From Prorocentrum cordatum (taxonomy: Eukaryota; Sar; Dinophyceae; Prorocentrales; Prorocentraceae), in contig CAUYUJ010020693.1 in the NCBI GenBank assembly GCA_963575745.1, forward strand, positions 62,501 through 126,500: a stretch of 64,000 nt of DNA, written 5' to 3'. The notes beneath the pieces were generated by a model, which did no database searches, had not been told where the DNA came from, and saw only the letters and a list, made by a program, of their open reading frames with translations. The position numbers and the translations under genes were made by a program. Positions within the stretch are counted from its first letter, which is position 1; the number at the start of each line of letters is the position of its first letter. This document shows positions 51,860 through 63,108 of the stretch, in pieces.

Positions 51860-52040
51860 CGTTCCAACAAAAATTTGGGCGCCGGGATTTTGGCCGTTTT
51901 CGGCCTCGGGGGGCCCTCGTCGGGCCTCGGGAGCGTCAAACGACGGCTCAGGACGAACAACCGGTCCTGGGGAAGTGGTCTGGACCTCTGGGGCCCGCGC
52001 ACCGAAAAATCGGAGCAGCCGGATGTCTGGGTATGCAGGG
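51860..52040 (+). repeat. Dispersed repeat family C, copy 3
   Basis: CGTTCCAACAAAAATTTGGG, TTTTCGGCCTCGGGGGGCCC, CCTCGGGAGCGTCAAACGAC, CAGGACGAACAACCGGTCC and CTGGACCTCTGGGGCCCGCG, in the order of copies 1 and 2. Confidence 0.65.
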
Positions 52041-53335
52041 TATGTTAGGCGGGCTTGGATTTGCTTTGAATGTCTAACCGCTCCAGCAGATGTCAATGCA
52101 TCAGAACACGAGTACATACCGGTCCCCGCTCATCATCTCGTCCCGTCACTCCCTCGATCTTCCTCTCCCCCACCTGTCGACCCTTCTATAGCCTGCGAGC
52201 CCATCGTGGGGCGCGGGGGGGGGGAACCCCATGCACCCATGGTAGGGGGCAGGGGGGCCGCGGTCCGCACCATGCGTGACGGCCTGACGCGGGTACCCGC
52301 GCTCAGAGGCAGCGCGCAGGCTGCTCGGGCAGCGGCCCAATTTCGCGGCCGCTGAGTCGCTGTTCGCAAAAGCTCCGTGACAGCCCGACGCAGGAATAGT
52401 GGCGGGCACCCCGGGCCGCATCAGAACCATAGTGACCCCACAGTCAGGGCATGGAGCGACCCGACGACGGACGAGGAGGAGAACGCGTGCGGGACGGAGC
52501 GCGAGAGGTCGCGATCCAGGCGGCTTCGGCACGATCCGTGCCGCGTCTTGCCTCTTCGCTCCTCACATCCCTCCCCCCTCCTCAGCCTGGGACGGGCACC
52601 GCTGCGACGCCGACGCCGGGCAGCCCCGGCGTCGGGCAGCGACCGCGCCAAGGCAGCGCGAGCGCGGCAGCCCGCGCGCCGCGAGGAGGCCATCGGCCGT
52701 CCGGAGCCTCCGAGCGGCAGCTGCCGCGCGGGCCTCATCCCACGCAGCACGTTCGCGAGGCCGCGGCCCCAGCGCCGTGCCCGAGCTAGAGGGCCACATG
52801 CGAACCCTACTCATCGGTCGTTGAAAGTAGGTATTTTTGGACTCCCATATTTCAATCTACTTTAAGCGCCCCCTACCTCAATGATCGAGTGGCTTACCCT
52901 TCTCCCTCCTCTCCAGGGGGCGGGCGGAGACCCAATCTACTTCCAACGTCTTCTTACATCATGTTTCTACCTACTTCTTCCCGCACGAAATCGAAACGTG
53001 CACGGGGAATGGACGTCCGAGCGAGGGCAAGTCTTTTGCAGAGCGTGCCGGAGTGTTCCAGAACGCTCTGAGAAGGCCGCGGCGCCCGAGACGTCCTGCC
53101 TACCCGCAGGGTCTCAGAGGTTCACGATCTATGCTCAACCGGATGTATCCCCGTCCTGGTTTCGACTCGGCACTGGGGGCAGGAAGCTCCACTCGCGCGA
53201 GGGGCCCAACGAGGCCCTCGCGGGGGACAAATCGCGGTGGGGCCCCTCTGTGCGGCGCCTCCTCCGTGCCTTGGCCAGCCGCCGAGGAAAGGGCCAGGCC
53301 CCGGGCGTGCAGCGGACGGCCGCGTAGGGCATCGG
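52041..53335. other. Unclassified GC-rich spacer
   Basis: About 1.3 kb of non-simple sequence. 53,000-53,040 resembles 18,060-18,105 and 53,063-53,090 resembles 39,620-39,650. Several 110-180-codon frames exist but none has a recognised domain. Confidence 0.3.
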
Positions 53336-54835
53336 AGGGCGCACGCACCCCCCTCTCCTCTTCCCACATCTCCCCTCCTCCCTCCTCCCCCTCCACATCC
53401 CTCCTCTGTCCACCACCCTCCGCTTCCCACATTTCCAGTACTTTGCATGGAAGTTCGTAGTATACCTCCTCCTCCTCGTCCTCCTCCACCTCCTCCTCCA
53501 CCTCCTCCACACCGCCCTCCTCCTCCTCCGCCTCCTTCCTTCTCCTCCTTCCTCCCCCTCATCCTTCTCCTCCCCCTCCTCCCCCTCCTCCACGCCCTCC
53601 TCCTCCTCCTCCGCCTCCTCCTGCTTCTCCTCCTTTCTCTCACCTCCTCCTCTTCCTCTTCCCTCCGCCCTCCTCTCTCCACCACCTCCTCCTCATCCTC
53701 CTCCTCCTCCTCCTCCTCCTTATCCTCCTCCTCCTCCTCCTCCTCCTCATCATCATCATCATCAGCATCAGCATCAGCATCAGCATCATCATCATTGCCA
53801 TCATCATTATTATCATCAGCAGCAGCATCAGCATCAGCATTATCAGCATCATTACCATCATCACCATCATCATCATCATCATCATCATCATCAGCATCAT
53901 CATCATCACCATCAGCATCATCACCATCGTCATCATTATCATCAACAGGAACATCCTCACCCCCTGCTCCATCCTCCTCCGACTCCTCCTCCTCCTTCTC
54001 CTCCCGCCTCCTTCTCATCCATCTCCTTCTCCGCCTCCTCCTCTCCTTTTCCTCCTCCTCCTTCTTCCTCCTCCTCCTCCTCCTCCTCCTCCTCGTCGAC
54101 CCTCCTATTCCCCTCCTCCTCCTCCTCCACCTCCTCCTCCTCCTCCTTCCCTTCCTCCTTCCTCCTCCTTCTCCTCCTTCTCCTCTCCCTTCTTCCTCCT
54201 GCCTCCCTCCCCTCCTCTTCCTCCTCTCCTCCTCCTCCTCCTCCTCCTCCTCCTCCTCCTCCTTCTCATCCTCCTCCTCTCTCCTCGACCTCTCCTCCCT
54301 TCTCCCCGTGATCACGTCTCTTCGGCAATACCATTTTCCGCCGCCGCCGCCCTTCTCATCCCCATCCCCCTCCTCCGCCCTCCTCGGCCCTCCTTTCCCC
54401 ACCTCCTCCTCCTCCTCCTCCTCCTTCTCCTCCCTCACCCTCCTCCTCTCCTCTTCCTCCCTCCTCCCCTCCTCTCCTTCCTCCTCTTCTCTCACCTTCT
54501 CCTTCCCCCTCTCTTCGCCATCATCCGCCTATCTTCTCCTGCTCCTAGCTCCTGACTCCTCCTCCCTCCTCCTCCTCCTCCTCCTCCTCCTCCTCCTCCT
54601 CCTCCTCCTCCTCCTCCTCCTCCTCCTCCTCCTCCTATCTTCTCCCCCTTCTAGCTACTGGTTTCTCCTCGTCCTAGTTCCACCTCTTCTTAGCTCCTGG
54701 CTCCTTCTCCTCATCGTAGCTCCGCCTCCTCCTGGCTCCTGGCTCCTCTTCCTGGCTGCCCCTCCTCCTCCTCCTTCTCCTCCTCCTCCTCCTCCTCCTC
54801 ATCCTCCTCCTCCTCTTCCTGGACGCAGGCTTGCG
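53336..54835. repeat. 1.5-kb (TCC)n polypyrimidine array with (CAT)n block
   Basis: TCC/TTC triplets throughout, CAT/CAG triplets at 53,748-53,950, a long pure TCC run at 54,560-54,635, and CTCCTGGCTCCT/TAGCTCC words at 54,640-54,745. This is the longest simple-repeat block in the window. Its long open frames are artefacts. Confidence 0.95.
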
Positions 54836-55550
54836 GACAGGTTGGGTCCTGCCCGCCTACTGTATGGATTGGGCATTGCCCACCCCGCGATCACCTGGAG
54901 CTAGCGACCGCCACGCCGACGGGGCCCGAGGAGGAGGGAAGGACGAGGAGGAGGGGGGGGAAAAGAGGAGGCGCCGGCCACGCACGTACTGCTCGCTGAG
55001 CAGCACGGACCACCGGAAGTGGCCAGCCCCCATGCCTCCCTGGTTCTTCCTGCACCAGGGGACACAGGTTACCCCACGACACCGTGCGGGGCACACGGCG
55101 CGTGTTACCGCACATGGGTAACCTGGCCCGCCCCCACAGGCCCCCTTGCCCAGGGGGGGCCATGCGGTACACGTCTTGAGCCGTACTCTCCACGAGAGTC
55201 GACCCCCCTGGCCACATCCGACACCCCGACGTCAGGGGCGGGCCCCAACAGTGGCCACAGCCAGCCCCCGCACAGGCTGGTACCACGCAGGCCGACGCAA
55301 ACTGGCAAACCGGTTTGCGCCAGCCCTGGGGGGTTACCCACGCGGCCCCAGAACGCTGGGTCCCCGGGGGGCCTGAGACGGCAGACCGGCTCCGCACGGG
55401 GACCACCAGGCAGAGTCGGGGGGCCGCCCCAGGCCCGCCAGGGGACCACCGCTCCAGGGCCGCGACGCTGCAAGCGACGTCTTGGCGGACTTCAGTTCCC
55501 CCAGGGGCCCCGATGCGCCGCCCGCGCATCGAGGCCGCCCCCTGGGGGCC
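54836..55550. other. GC-rich unclassified sequence ending in a stem-loop
   Basis: No recognised gene. At 55,498-55,548 CCCCCAGGGG pairs with CCCCTGGGGG and, inside, GATGCGC (55,512) pairs with GCGCATC (55,524), giving a two-part stem-loop just before the next TCC array. Confidence 0.35.
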
Positions 55551-55908
55551 CTCCTCCTCCTCCTCCTCCTCCTCCTCCTCCTCCTCCTCCTGCTCCTGCT
55601 CCTCCCCCTCCTCCTCCTCCTCCTCCTCCTCCTCCTCCTCCTCCTCCTCCTCCTCCTCCTCCTCCTTTCTCCTCCTCCTCCTCCTCCTCCTCCTCCTCCT
55701 CCTCCTCCCTCTCCTCCTCCTCCTCCTCCATCTCCTCTCCTCCTCCTCCTCTCCTCCTCCCTCCTTCCTCCCTCCTCCTCCTCCTCCTCCTCCTCCTCCT
55801 CCTTCCTCCTCCTCCTCCTCCTCCTCCTCCTCCTCCTCCATCTCCTCCTCCTCCTCCTCCTCCTCCTCTCCTCCTCCTCCTCCTCCTCCTCCTCCTCCTC
55901 CTCCATGC
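55551..55908. repeat. (TCC)n polypyrimidine array
   Basis: About 360 bp of TCC. Confidence 0.95.
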
Positions 55909-56075
55909 TCCCCCCCTGCGGCAGCAGGACGCCGCCGATCCCGGGGAAGGCGCCGCCGGCCCCGAAGAGGGGCAGGCGGGCGCCGCCCCCGAGGGCGAGG
56001 GGGGCGAGGGCGACGCGGAGGACTGCCGCCGCCAGCCCTCAGCCGCCCAGGGAGCGAGGAGGTCGAGGAGCGAGG
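55909..56075. other. GC-rich spacer at the TCC/GGA switch
   Basis: Separates a pyrimidine tract from a purine tract. Nothing recognised. Confidence 0.3.
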
Positions 56076-56450
56076 AGGAGGAGGAGGAGGGTAATGGAGG
56101 AGGACGAGGAGAGTAATGGAGGAGGAGGAGGAGGGAGGGGAGGAGGGGGAATGATGACTTTGATGTGATGATGATGATGAGGATGGGATGAGGATGTGAT
56201 GTGATGATGATGATGAGGAGGAGGAGGATGAGGAGGAGGAGGAGGAGGAGAGGAGGAGGAAGATGTGGAGGGGTCAGGAGGGCTGGGGGGAGCTTAGCTG
56301 GTAGGGTGGGAGGAGGCTGGAGGAGCAGGAGGAGGAGGCTGAAGAGGAGGAGAGTAGGAGCGAGGAGGAGGAGAGAAGAGGGAGGAGGGGGGCAGAGGAG
56401 GAGGAGGAGGAGCAGGAGGAGGAGGAGAAGGAGGGGGGGAAGGGGGAGTG
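56076..56450. repeat. (GGA)n/(GAT)n array
   Basis: GGA with GATGATGATGATGAGGATG at 56,167-56,215. Confidence 0.9.
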
Positions 56451-57029
56451 CCTACGTAGGCGATTGGGCGTGAGCGGCGGCGAGGTTTTGTCGCAGTCGT
56501 TCGACGCTCGGGGCCGTACACTAGACCCTCGGGAGACTTTTTGGGTCCTCTGCGAGTGTCCTGTGGGCTGCCTCGCGGCTGCCATCGTCGTCGGGAAGTT
56601 GGCCTCGGAGGGAGACGGGTCATCCTCCTCCTTCTCCTCCTCCTCCTCCTCCTCCTCCTCCTCCTCTTCGATCCTCCTTGCTCCTCCTCCTCTTCCTTCT
56701 CCTCCTCCTCCTCTTCGGGGGAAGTTCGCGTCGGGGGAACTCGCGAAGGCACTTCAGCGACGCAGAGAAGTGGGGTCGACCGCGCCGACCTTCGCTCGTA
56801 AGCTTCCCGCGTAAGGTCGCGCGTGAGCGTTCTCGTTTCCCTTGTGGCGTGCCGCGCTGGCGGCCCGCGTAAGCCACCGCCTAAGTTCGCTACGACATCC
56901 TGCGTAAGATTCTTCTTTTTCGTCGCCCACATGCTCAGCGGCGGCCTGGCGCACCGAAGACGTGCATGTGCGGGGCCAGACACAGGTGTGCATCATCATC
57001 GTCACGACCGTCGGGACGGGTAAGCTGCC
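56451..57029. other. Spacer with a TCC tract
   Basis: TCC at 56,621-56,715. GC-rich flanks unclassified. Confidence 0.3.
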
Positions 57030-57225
57030 TCTCCCAGCGTACGGTAGGTGCGCGTTGTGTCGACCGGCAGCGACCCCGCCGCTGGCGTTCAACGTTGGAC
57101 GCCGCCGGCGACCCAGAATCGGTCGATGTGGCAGAATCTGACGTTTCGGAAACGGCCGATCCTTCAAGGTTGAATGGCCCCCACGGTGTCAGGAACCAAC
57201 GCCGAAGTCGGCACGACACGAGCTT
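57030..57225 (+). repeat. Dispersed block shared with 11,806-11,998
   Basis: CAGCGACCCCGCC, GCGTTCAACGTTGGACGCCG, CCCAGAATCGG, GGAAACGGCCGATCCTTCAA and GTGTCAGGAACCAACGC correspond in order to the 11.8-kb copy. Confidence 0.6.
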
Positions 57226-57376
57226 GCCGTAGCCCCTCTATGTGGGAACGGGCGCCCCGAAGCCCGCAGGAGATGGCACCGATCCCCGTCGAGGACCCAG
57301 CGGTAGGGATTTCGGTTACCCGGCGGGGCGACGAATCCCCCAGTGCGGGTGGGGATTGATTTTCTCGTCCAGAATA

Positions 57377-57552
57377 CAGTGGAGGCCCATGCCAAGAAAC
57401 ACCCTGCTTGCCTCCAGGGTGCCATGGGTTTCTTGGGTTCCGATGGTTGTACCATGGAAAGCGTGACGTTCCCCAGCCAGAAATCCATGGGCGTCCTGGG
57501 GTCTCAGGGTTGGGTTTCTTGTGGAAGGATTATTGTGGTCGGGCCTCCACTG
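57377..57552 (+). mobile_element. Family T 176-bp MITE, copy 3 (best-preserved ends)
   Basis: TA-CAGTGGAGGCCC at the left (TA 57,375-57,376) and GGGCCTCCACTG-TA at the right (TA 57,553-57,554), a perfect 12-bp TIR inside TA. Exactly 176 bp. The interior matches copies 1 and 2. Non-coding; expected to depend on a Tc1/mariner transposase encoded elsewhere. Confidence 0.85.
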
Positions 57553-57554
57553 TA

Positions 57555-58213
57555 CTCCCCAGTCTTGACCGCCACAGCTGTATGTGGAGGCCCAGTGTCG
57601 TTGATCATCCTCTCTCCGCAGACGCCATATCATTGCGCTGGGCGAGGCCGTCCAGGTGCTGGACTGGCGGCTCGTATTATGATAATCCAACCCTTTCTTT
57701 TGCCGTGACCACCCAGAAGAATTTCGAGCACCAGGAGAGAGGAGAGTAGCGAAGCTAGGGGGATTTCACATGTCGGGCCCTGGAATGCGATACTCGATCC
57801 ATACTTGGCTAGCGTGTCGGGCTGATACTTATGTGGGTGCTCGAACTCGTGCCTTGGATGTGGCCCTTCAGTACGATGGGGACAACAGAAGGCTTGTACT
57901 TCGCGCGCGAGCGTCTCAGTAGCGACCCCGGAAGAAGAGGAGGTGGAAGCGCCGGGGCAGCAGGAAGAGACGTCCGGCGAAGAGGAGGAGGCTGAGCAGA
58001 CGGAAGCAGGGGAGCAAAGGGAGGGGGAAGGTGGGCCGTGCCTTCGCGCCCCCGGCGAGGGGCGCGGGTCGGCTCGGCCCCGCAGGACGAGGGCGGCGCC
58101 CAGCCGGGCGGTCTCGATGCCCCAGCCCCCGTGGACGGTGGCGCCATGGAGCTCCAGGACGAGCGCCGGCCGGCCTCGAGCTAGCTGGTTGCCGCTGCTC
58201 CTCGCTCCTCCTC

Positions 58214-58215
<2 letters not shown>
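57555..58215. other. Unclassified spacer
   Basis: Non-repetitive. Nothing recognised. Confidence 0.3.
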
Positions 58216-58253
<38 letters not shown>

Positions 58254-58345
58254 ACTCAGGAGGAGAAAAACACACAGACACAATCAATTGTCGATTCCCC
58301 AGAAAATATTGGAAAATATGGGAAGTGGGGGGGCAGACGAAAATC
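58216..58345. repeat. (CTG)n and dispersed repeat shared with 48,060
   Basis: About 12 CTG triplets (58,217-58,251), then CACACAGACACAATCA and GGAAAATATGGGAAGTGGGG as at 48,070-48,128. Confidence 0.75.
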
Positions 58346-58885
58346 CAAAAGATATGGAAAAGTTGGGGAATGCTGTTATTTGTGAGAATTTCTTTGTGTG
58401 TCCCTGGGCCCCCTCATCTACGGCGAGCTCCGAGAGCAGCTCCTCCTGCTGCCGTTCCTCGACTGCTCCGGGCCCTGTTTGGCTTGGCACGAGGGGGGGG
58501 TGGCCCGCGAAGCAAAAGAGCTGTGCAATGACGCGCAGCATCATCAACATCATACGTGGTGTAGGCGCGCTCCCCTCACACCCACGGGGGGTGCACCGAA
58601 GGTGCACAGGCAGGCTGCGCGGCAAGGGCGCGGGACTGACGACGGGTGGTGTTTCACAGATCGGATCCGAGGCCCGGCCCCCGCCCTTCAGAATCAAGAG
58701 CTCTCCTGCCATCTTGCCCCGTCGATGTTCAAGCCGTCTGGTGATTCGTTGGCGGTGTCCGTTGTGTTTTTCTTTGCCCGTGTCTGGATTTGCTTTTGCA
58801 AGTCCCCGGTGCTGTTGCGAGCGGGCCTCGTTGTAGTTCGACAAAGTTGGACGTCGGATAGAATGGCCCCCGCCGATCGCATTGC
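58346..58885. other. Unclassified spacer
   Basis: Non-repetitive. Nothing recognised. Confidence 0.3.
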
Positions 58886-58900
58886 TCTTTATATATATAT

Positions 58901-58948
<48 letters not shown>

Positions 58949-58950
58949 GT
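58886..58950. repeat. (TA)n microsatellite
   Basis: TATATATATACATACATATA followed by about 18 TA units. Confidence 0.95.
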
Positions 58951-58974
58951 TCGCTTTTGACAAGCTGAAGTGAC

Positions 58975-59571
58975 GTGTCTGTGCCCCGAGGGCTCGCCGC
59001 CTCGACGCCTGCCGTCGACGTGCCTGCTCAAGTCTTTGAGGGGCTCAGCCTGCCCCCAGCCCGTGGTCGTGCGCGGCCTTGGCTTCTCAGTCCGTTGCCA
59101 CTTGAGCGCCATAGGCGTGGCGCGCTGGTGGTGGCAGGCTGCGCCGAGGCTGCCACCCTCCGCTCCCGCGGCGGCCGCAGGTGTTGTCCAGCCCGAGTTC
59201 TCGGCGCTGGAGCGGGAGGAGCCGCCCGAGGTGCTGGTCCCGCTGTCGGACTGTTTCCGTGTACCCCTTGCCCGGCCTGCCCAGAGGCAGGCGAGTCGTC
59301 GTCACCTTCTTGGACGCTGCAGATCGGGACCGGGCTCCTGGGGCTGCTGTTCGTGGAGAGTGCCAAGCTCGTGCTCTCATTGAACCGTCGGCTCGGGAAC
59401 GTGCTGCGCCAGGTTGTCGGAGGCGAAGGGCCGCGCCCACGCGTCGCCCTCGGTGACCGCGCGCGCCCCTCGCCGGAGCCCGAGCGTGAGTCAGCCGAGG
59501 CGGTTGACTTCCACGCCCTCGCGATCGAGCAGGCGCGGGCCAGTCAGCTCAGGCGCTCGCTGGTTCAGTGA
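58975..59571 (+). CDS. Possible leading reading frame of the second DIRS-like element
   Basis: A 199-codon frame beginning at a GTG, with no obvious ATG start, and ending TGA at 59,569-59,571. It is Ala/Arg/Pro-rich with a hydrophobic segment (GTGLLGLLFVESAKLVL) and an acidic tail (ESAEAVDFHALAIEQ). I recognise no domain. Its stop overlaps the ATG of the next frame (TGATG), suggesting both belong to one transcription unit of the element. The left terminal repeat of the element could lie in or before this region but cannot be recognised because the right end is outside the window. Confidence 0.3.
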   Translation: MSVPRGLAASTPAVDVPAQVFEGLSLPPARGRARPWLLSPLPLERHRRGALVVAGCAEAATLRSRGGRRCCPARVLGAGAGGAARGAGPAVGLFPCTPCPACPEAGESSSPSWTLQIGTGLLGLLFVESAKLVLSLNRRLGNVLRQVVGGEGPRPRVALGDRARPSPEPERESAEAVDFHALAIEQARASQLRRSLVQ

Positions 59572-60842
59572 TGGCTGGATCTTTCTACCTGGTCAGATAC
59601 CGCGTTCCCGGACCCATTCTCTTCCATGAGAGATTGACGTTGGGCGAGAGGCGAGAGGGGTGCGTTGTCCTACATCTTGACTCCTGACGGCGACAGCTAC
59701 GATGAGGGCAACGCGCCGACGCCGGACATTGCAGAGGTCATCAGGCTCGTCGGCCAGGGCGGTGCTCCCGCTGGCACTGGCGGAGCTCACGTGCATCGGT
59801 TTCGGCGTCTGCCGGGTGCTGTTGAGGCTTGGGCTGCTATCAGGCGCGGAGTCGCTGCGGGCTTTCCACGGCCAGCTGGCGACACCCTCAACCTCGAGCT
59901 CGCCGCGGGAAGCGTGCTCGGGGTGGCCGCCGGCGTCCACGCCCTTGTCGACCCGAGCGCACCTGCCGCAGCCCCCGCTGCCGTGGCTGCTGACGGCGCC
60001 CCAGGGCTGGGCGGGGGGGTCGGCGCCTTGGTCGCTGCCCTGGGTGGCGACGCACCCCCGCTTGCCACCCCTGGCGCCGGAGCGCGTCCCGCAGCCGCGC
60101 CAACGGTCCCTGGGGCTTTGGCGATTCCTTCGCCGGCCGCCGCGGCCGCTGCTGCTCCGGCCGCTGCCCCTGTGGCGCCCGTCGTGGCGCAGCCTGTCCT
60201 GGCGCCTGTGCCTGGGCCCCCGGCCGCTGGCGCTGGCGCGGCCCCTCCCGACCCGCGGGTCTTGGCAGCCTCTTTCGACATTCTGGGGCAGCGGCACATC
60301 GAGTTCAGGGCGTGCTGAGGTTGGTCGAGCATCCCTGGCCAGACTGGAGGCTCTCTGGGCATAGGACGTGCCTCTGGGTCTGCAGATTCATCTGCGAGAA
60401 CGGGGGCACGCCTCTCGGTCGGCATCAGATGTTCAAGACCACCTTCCGCCTCACCGACTCGGACGTCTGGGTCGTGGAACATGAGGAGTGCTGCCGCATC
60501 CTGCAGGAGGGCGTCTGCTACGACCAGCTCAACGTTGCGTCGCTGGCCTCCTTCGAGGCCGTCAGTCGGTCTCTCCAGGTGCAGGAGGAGAGGTACCGGC
60601 GCCGCCTGAACGACCGGAACGATGACGAGGGGTATGACCGGCACCTCTTCCTCGGGAACCAGCACTCCCGGGGGAACCTCTGTGTTTGCCCGCTGCTGCA
60701 GTCCTTCGTGGCCGCAGAACTGGCCCGCGAGGCCGCACTTGCCAAGGGCCGCCGCAAGGCGCGCGAGGAACGAGCCCTCCCGAAGCCCTCCGCCAAGAAG
60801 CATGGCAAGAAGGGACAGCGAGGGCAGGGCGGCGATGCGTGA
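59571..60842 (+). pseudogene. Gag-like protein of the second DIRS-like element, two frameshifts
   Basis: Starts at ATG 59,571 in frame +3 (AGSFYLVRYRVPGPILFHER), moves to frame +1 near 59,660 (SYILTPDGDSYDEG, HVHRFRRLPGAVEAW, an Ala/Pro-rich linker), and returns to frame +3 near 60,312 (LWVCRFICENGGTPLGRHQ, VWVVEHEECCRIL, LNVASLASFEAVSRSLQ, NLCVCPLLQSFVAAEL, KGRRKAREERAL). It ends with Lys-rich residues and TGA at 60,840-60,842. These blocks recur in the same order in DIRS-like proteins of dinoflagellates, in my recollection. The role is inferred to be nucleic-acid binding or packaging. No zinc knuckle is seen. The long Ala/Pro linker may be partly expanded repeat. Confidence 0.6.
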
Positions 60843-62399
60843 TCGCCCCGCGGCGGGGATCCTGGGCGCCCCCGCCGCTCCACCAGCCCAAGGCGCTCTC
60901 CGCTCCTCTCAAGCCATGGAGGAGGCCCGCCAGCGCGACCTCTTCCCGCTGCCCGCCTTGGAGCTTGAGACCGACAATTTTGACAAGGCCCCTGTCAGCC
61001 GCTGCGTTGCCCGCCGCCGTCTTCGCGCTGCCCATGCTGATCGATGGGCTGCCGAGGGCGTGGACGCGTTGAATGACTTGTGCGGCAGTTTTGTTTCCAG
61101 CTCCGGCGTCAGCCTCAATGCAGGTCAGCGACTGGCCCTGGATCGCGTTCGCCGCAGCTATCGACGTGTCGGTCAACCTCCTGCAGACCTCCTTTTAGGA
61201 CAGGGAGCCCTTAGTGCGCTCCTGTCAGGCGCGCCGGGCTACACCAGTGGTGGCGGGCCCGTCGCTCCCTATGACGGCGACAAGATGGCCTGGCCTTCCA
61301 CCTCCAGCAAGCCCATCCCGTTGACCGACTTGCTTGGTGAAGTGGACGCCTCGTGGCTTAGGGATTGGAAGGAGCACGTGCTGCGACCGTCTCAGGCTGC
61401 TCGGAGCCTCCGCGCGGAGGCCTGCCCTCGGGGCGCATGCGTCGACCCGGCGCTGAAGCACAACGTTCGTGAATATGCTACCTTTCTGAGAGAGGCCTGG
61501 CGCCGTGGGATGCTGACTTGGGGGATGGGCACGGCGGCGACCTCGGATTGTTTTTCGTCAAGCGCAAAGACGAGCGCCATCGGATCATCTTCGGCACGCG
61601 GGTCATCAACTGTGACTTCGTGTCTGCCCCTTCGACGCGCTTGCCTACTCCTTCGGCTTTCGGCGCGCTGGGGGCGGATCAGAAGGTCTTCATCGCCTCG
61701 GGGGACTTGGAGGCGGCTTTCTATCATGTGCTGGTTCCGCCTGACATGGTCGGGCGCTTCTCCTTGCCGAGCCTGGACGCGAGGCTGCCGCTGAACTGCG
61801 GGGTCTCCGACTTGCCTGCTGGCGCGGGGCAGCCGATCGCGCCGTGTCTGCGCGTGCTGCCCATGGGCTTCTCGTGGGCCCTCCACCTGTGCCAGGGCGT
61901 CCTTCGGCGAGGCATCAGCCTCGGCGGCTTCCCGACGAGCAGCCTCATCGAGGACGGTCAGCCCGGGCGGCAGGCGCGGCATGGAGAGCCCCCCGCGGCC
62001 GCCGGATACGCGGGCAACTTCTTCGCGATGGGCGCGGAGGCCAGCAGCGCGGACCGCCACTGCGACAGCGTGCGCTTCCAGCGCGAGAGGCTGGGACTCG
62101 TTGTTCACGACCAGGAGCCGGCCATCCACGACGCGGAGTTCCTGGGCCTCAGCCTCTCGGAGGGTCGGTTCTTGGCAGTCCGGCCCAAGTGCCTGCGGCG
62201 TCTACGGCTGTCGATCGAGAAGCTCCTCCGCATTGGCAACTGCAGCGGGCTGCTCATGAAGGTCCTGCTTGGCCATGTCACTTGGTCGGCGCTGCTCAGG
62301 CGTGAGGCTCTGCGCCTGCTGCGTGCGTCGCACGCGTTCGCCGCCAAGGCCGGCAGCCAGCCACTAGCGCTGTGGCGCTCGGTGCGCGAGGAGCTGTGA
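60835..62399 (+). pseudogene. Reverse transcriptase of the second DIRS-like element, frameshifted, motif C altered
   Basis: Starts at ATG 60,835, overlapping the previous stop (ATGCGTGA). Frame +1 gives the N-terminal region (ELETDNFDKAPVSRCV, EGVDALNDLCGS, DPALKHNVREYATFLREAW). Homology passes to frame +3 near 61,520-61,545 and continues LGLFFVKRKDERHRIIFG, TRVINCDFVSAPSTRLPTP, then motif A as GDLEAAFYHVLVPP (Asp at 61,704), LRVLPMGFSWALHLCQ (motif B region), and motif C as GYAGNFF (62,004-62,024). The family normally has YVDD or YVDN; the first Asp is Gly (GGC at 62,013), which should destroy polymerase activity. The frame then covers the thumb (LLMKVLLGHVTW) and stops at TGA 62,397-62,399, where homology continues in the same frame. 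Confidence 0.75.
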
Positions 62400-63030
62400 C
62401 GCGTGAGGTGCTTTCTTCCTCTTCTACAGGCCGACGTGCTCGCTGGCTGGCATGGGCAGGTGGTCGCGCCCGACGCAGCCGAGTTCGGGCTCGGGCTTGT
62501 GCGGCGGCGGCCCCCGCCCGACCGAGTTGCGGAGCTTGGGCGCTATCGAGTCGAGGGTGGTTCACGAGCCCGTGGAAGAGCTCTGCGTCACCTCGACCCT
62601 TCGTCACCTCCTCTGCCTAGCTCATAATCATCCACATATCCTGGAGGCCCCTTCCTGAACGTTTCGGAGGCCGTCTTCGACGAGATCCCTGGATATATTC
62701 TCGAGGCTTCGTCTTGGGCTGGCGCGGCCGCGGCGCAGATCTCGGAGGGCCCCAACATCTTGGAGCTCGATGGGGAGGCTCTGGTGTTAGCAGTCCGTCA
62801 TGTTCTTCGGAGCTCGCAGGCTTACGGCGAAAGCATTGTCGCTCTGGTCGATAACCTGCCCCTGGCCCTTGCGGCCACCAAGGGGAGAGCACGGTCTCGT
62901 CATCTTAGAGGGCCTCTTCAGAAGCTAGCAGCTCTCAGCCTGGCCTCGGGATCTCGGGTCTACGTTCGGTGGATCGCCTCAGAGCTCAACCCCTCTGACC
63001 CGTACTCACGTCGGCTCAGAGGGTGGCTCT
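62400..63030 (+). pseudogene. RNase H domain of the second DIRS-like element
   Basis: Frame +3 continues past the TGA at 62,397: WHGQVVAPDAAEFGLGLV (first Asp), a second in-frame stop (TAA 62,625-62,627), then FLNVSEAVFDEIPGYILE, PNILELDGEALVLAVRHV (Glu), IVALVDNLPLALAATKGR (Asp) and WIASELNPSDPYSRR (last Asp). All four acidic positions expected of RNase H are present, unlike the first element. The stretch 62,500-62,650 is frame-disturbed (ELRSLGAIESRVVHEPVEEL appears in frame +1). The first TGA looks like a single-base nonsense change. Confidence 0.65.
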
Positions 63031-63108
63031 CCGGCGCGCGCCCTTTGCGCGCCTGGGCCGAGCCTTCTCCAGCAGCCGAGACAGGCAGCTCCGACTGCCC
63101 GACAGCTG

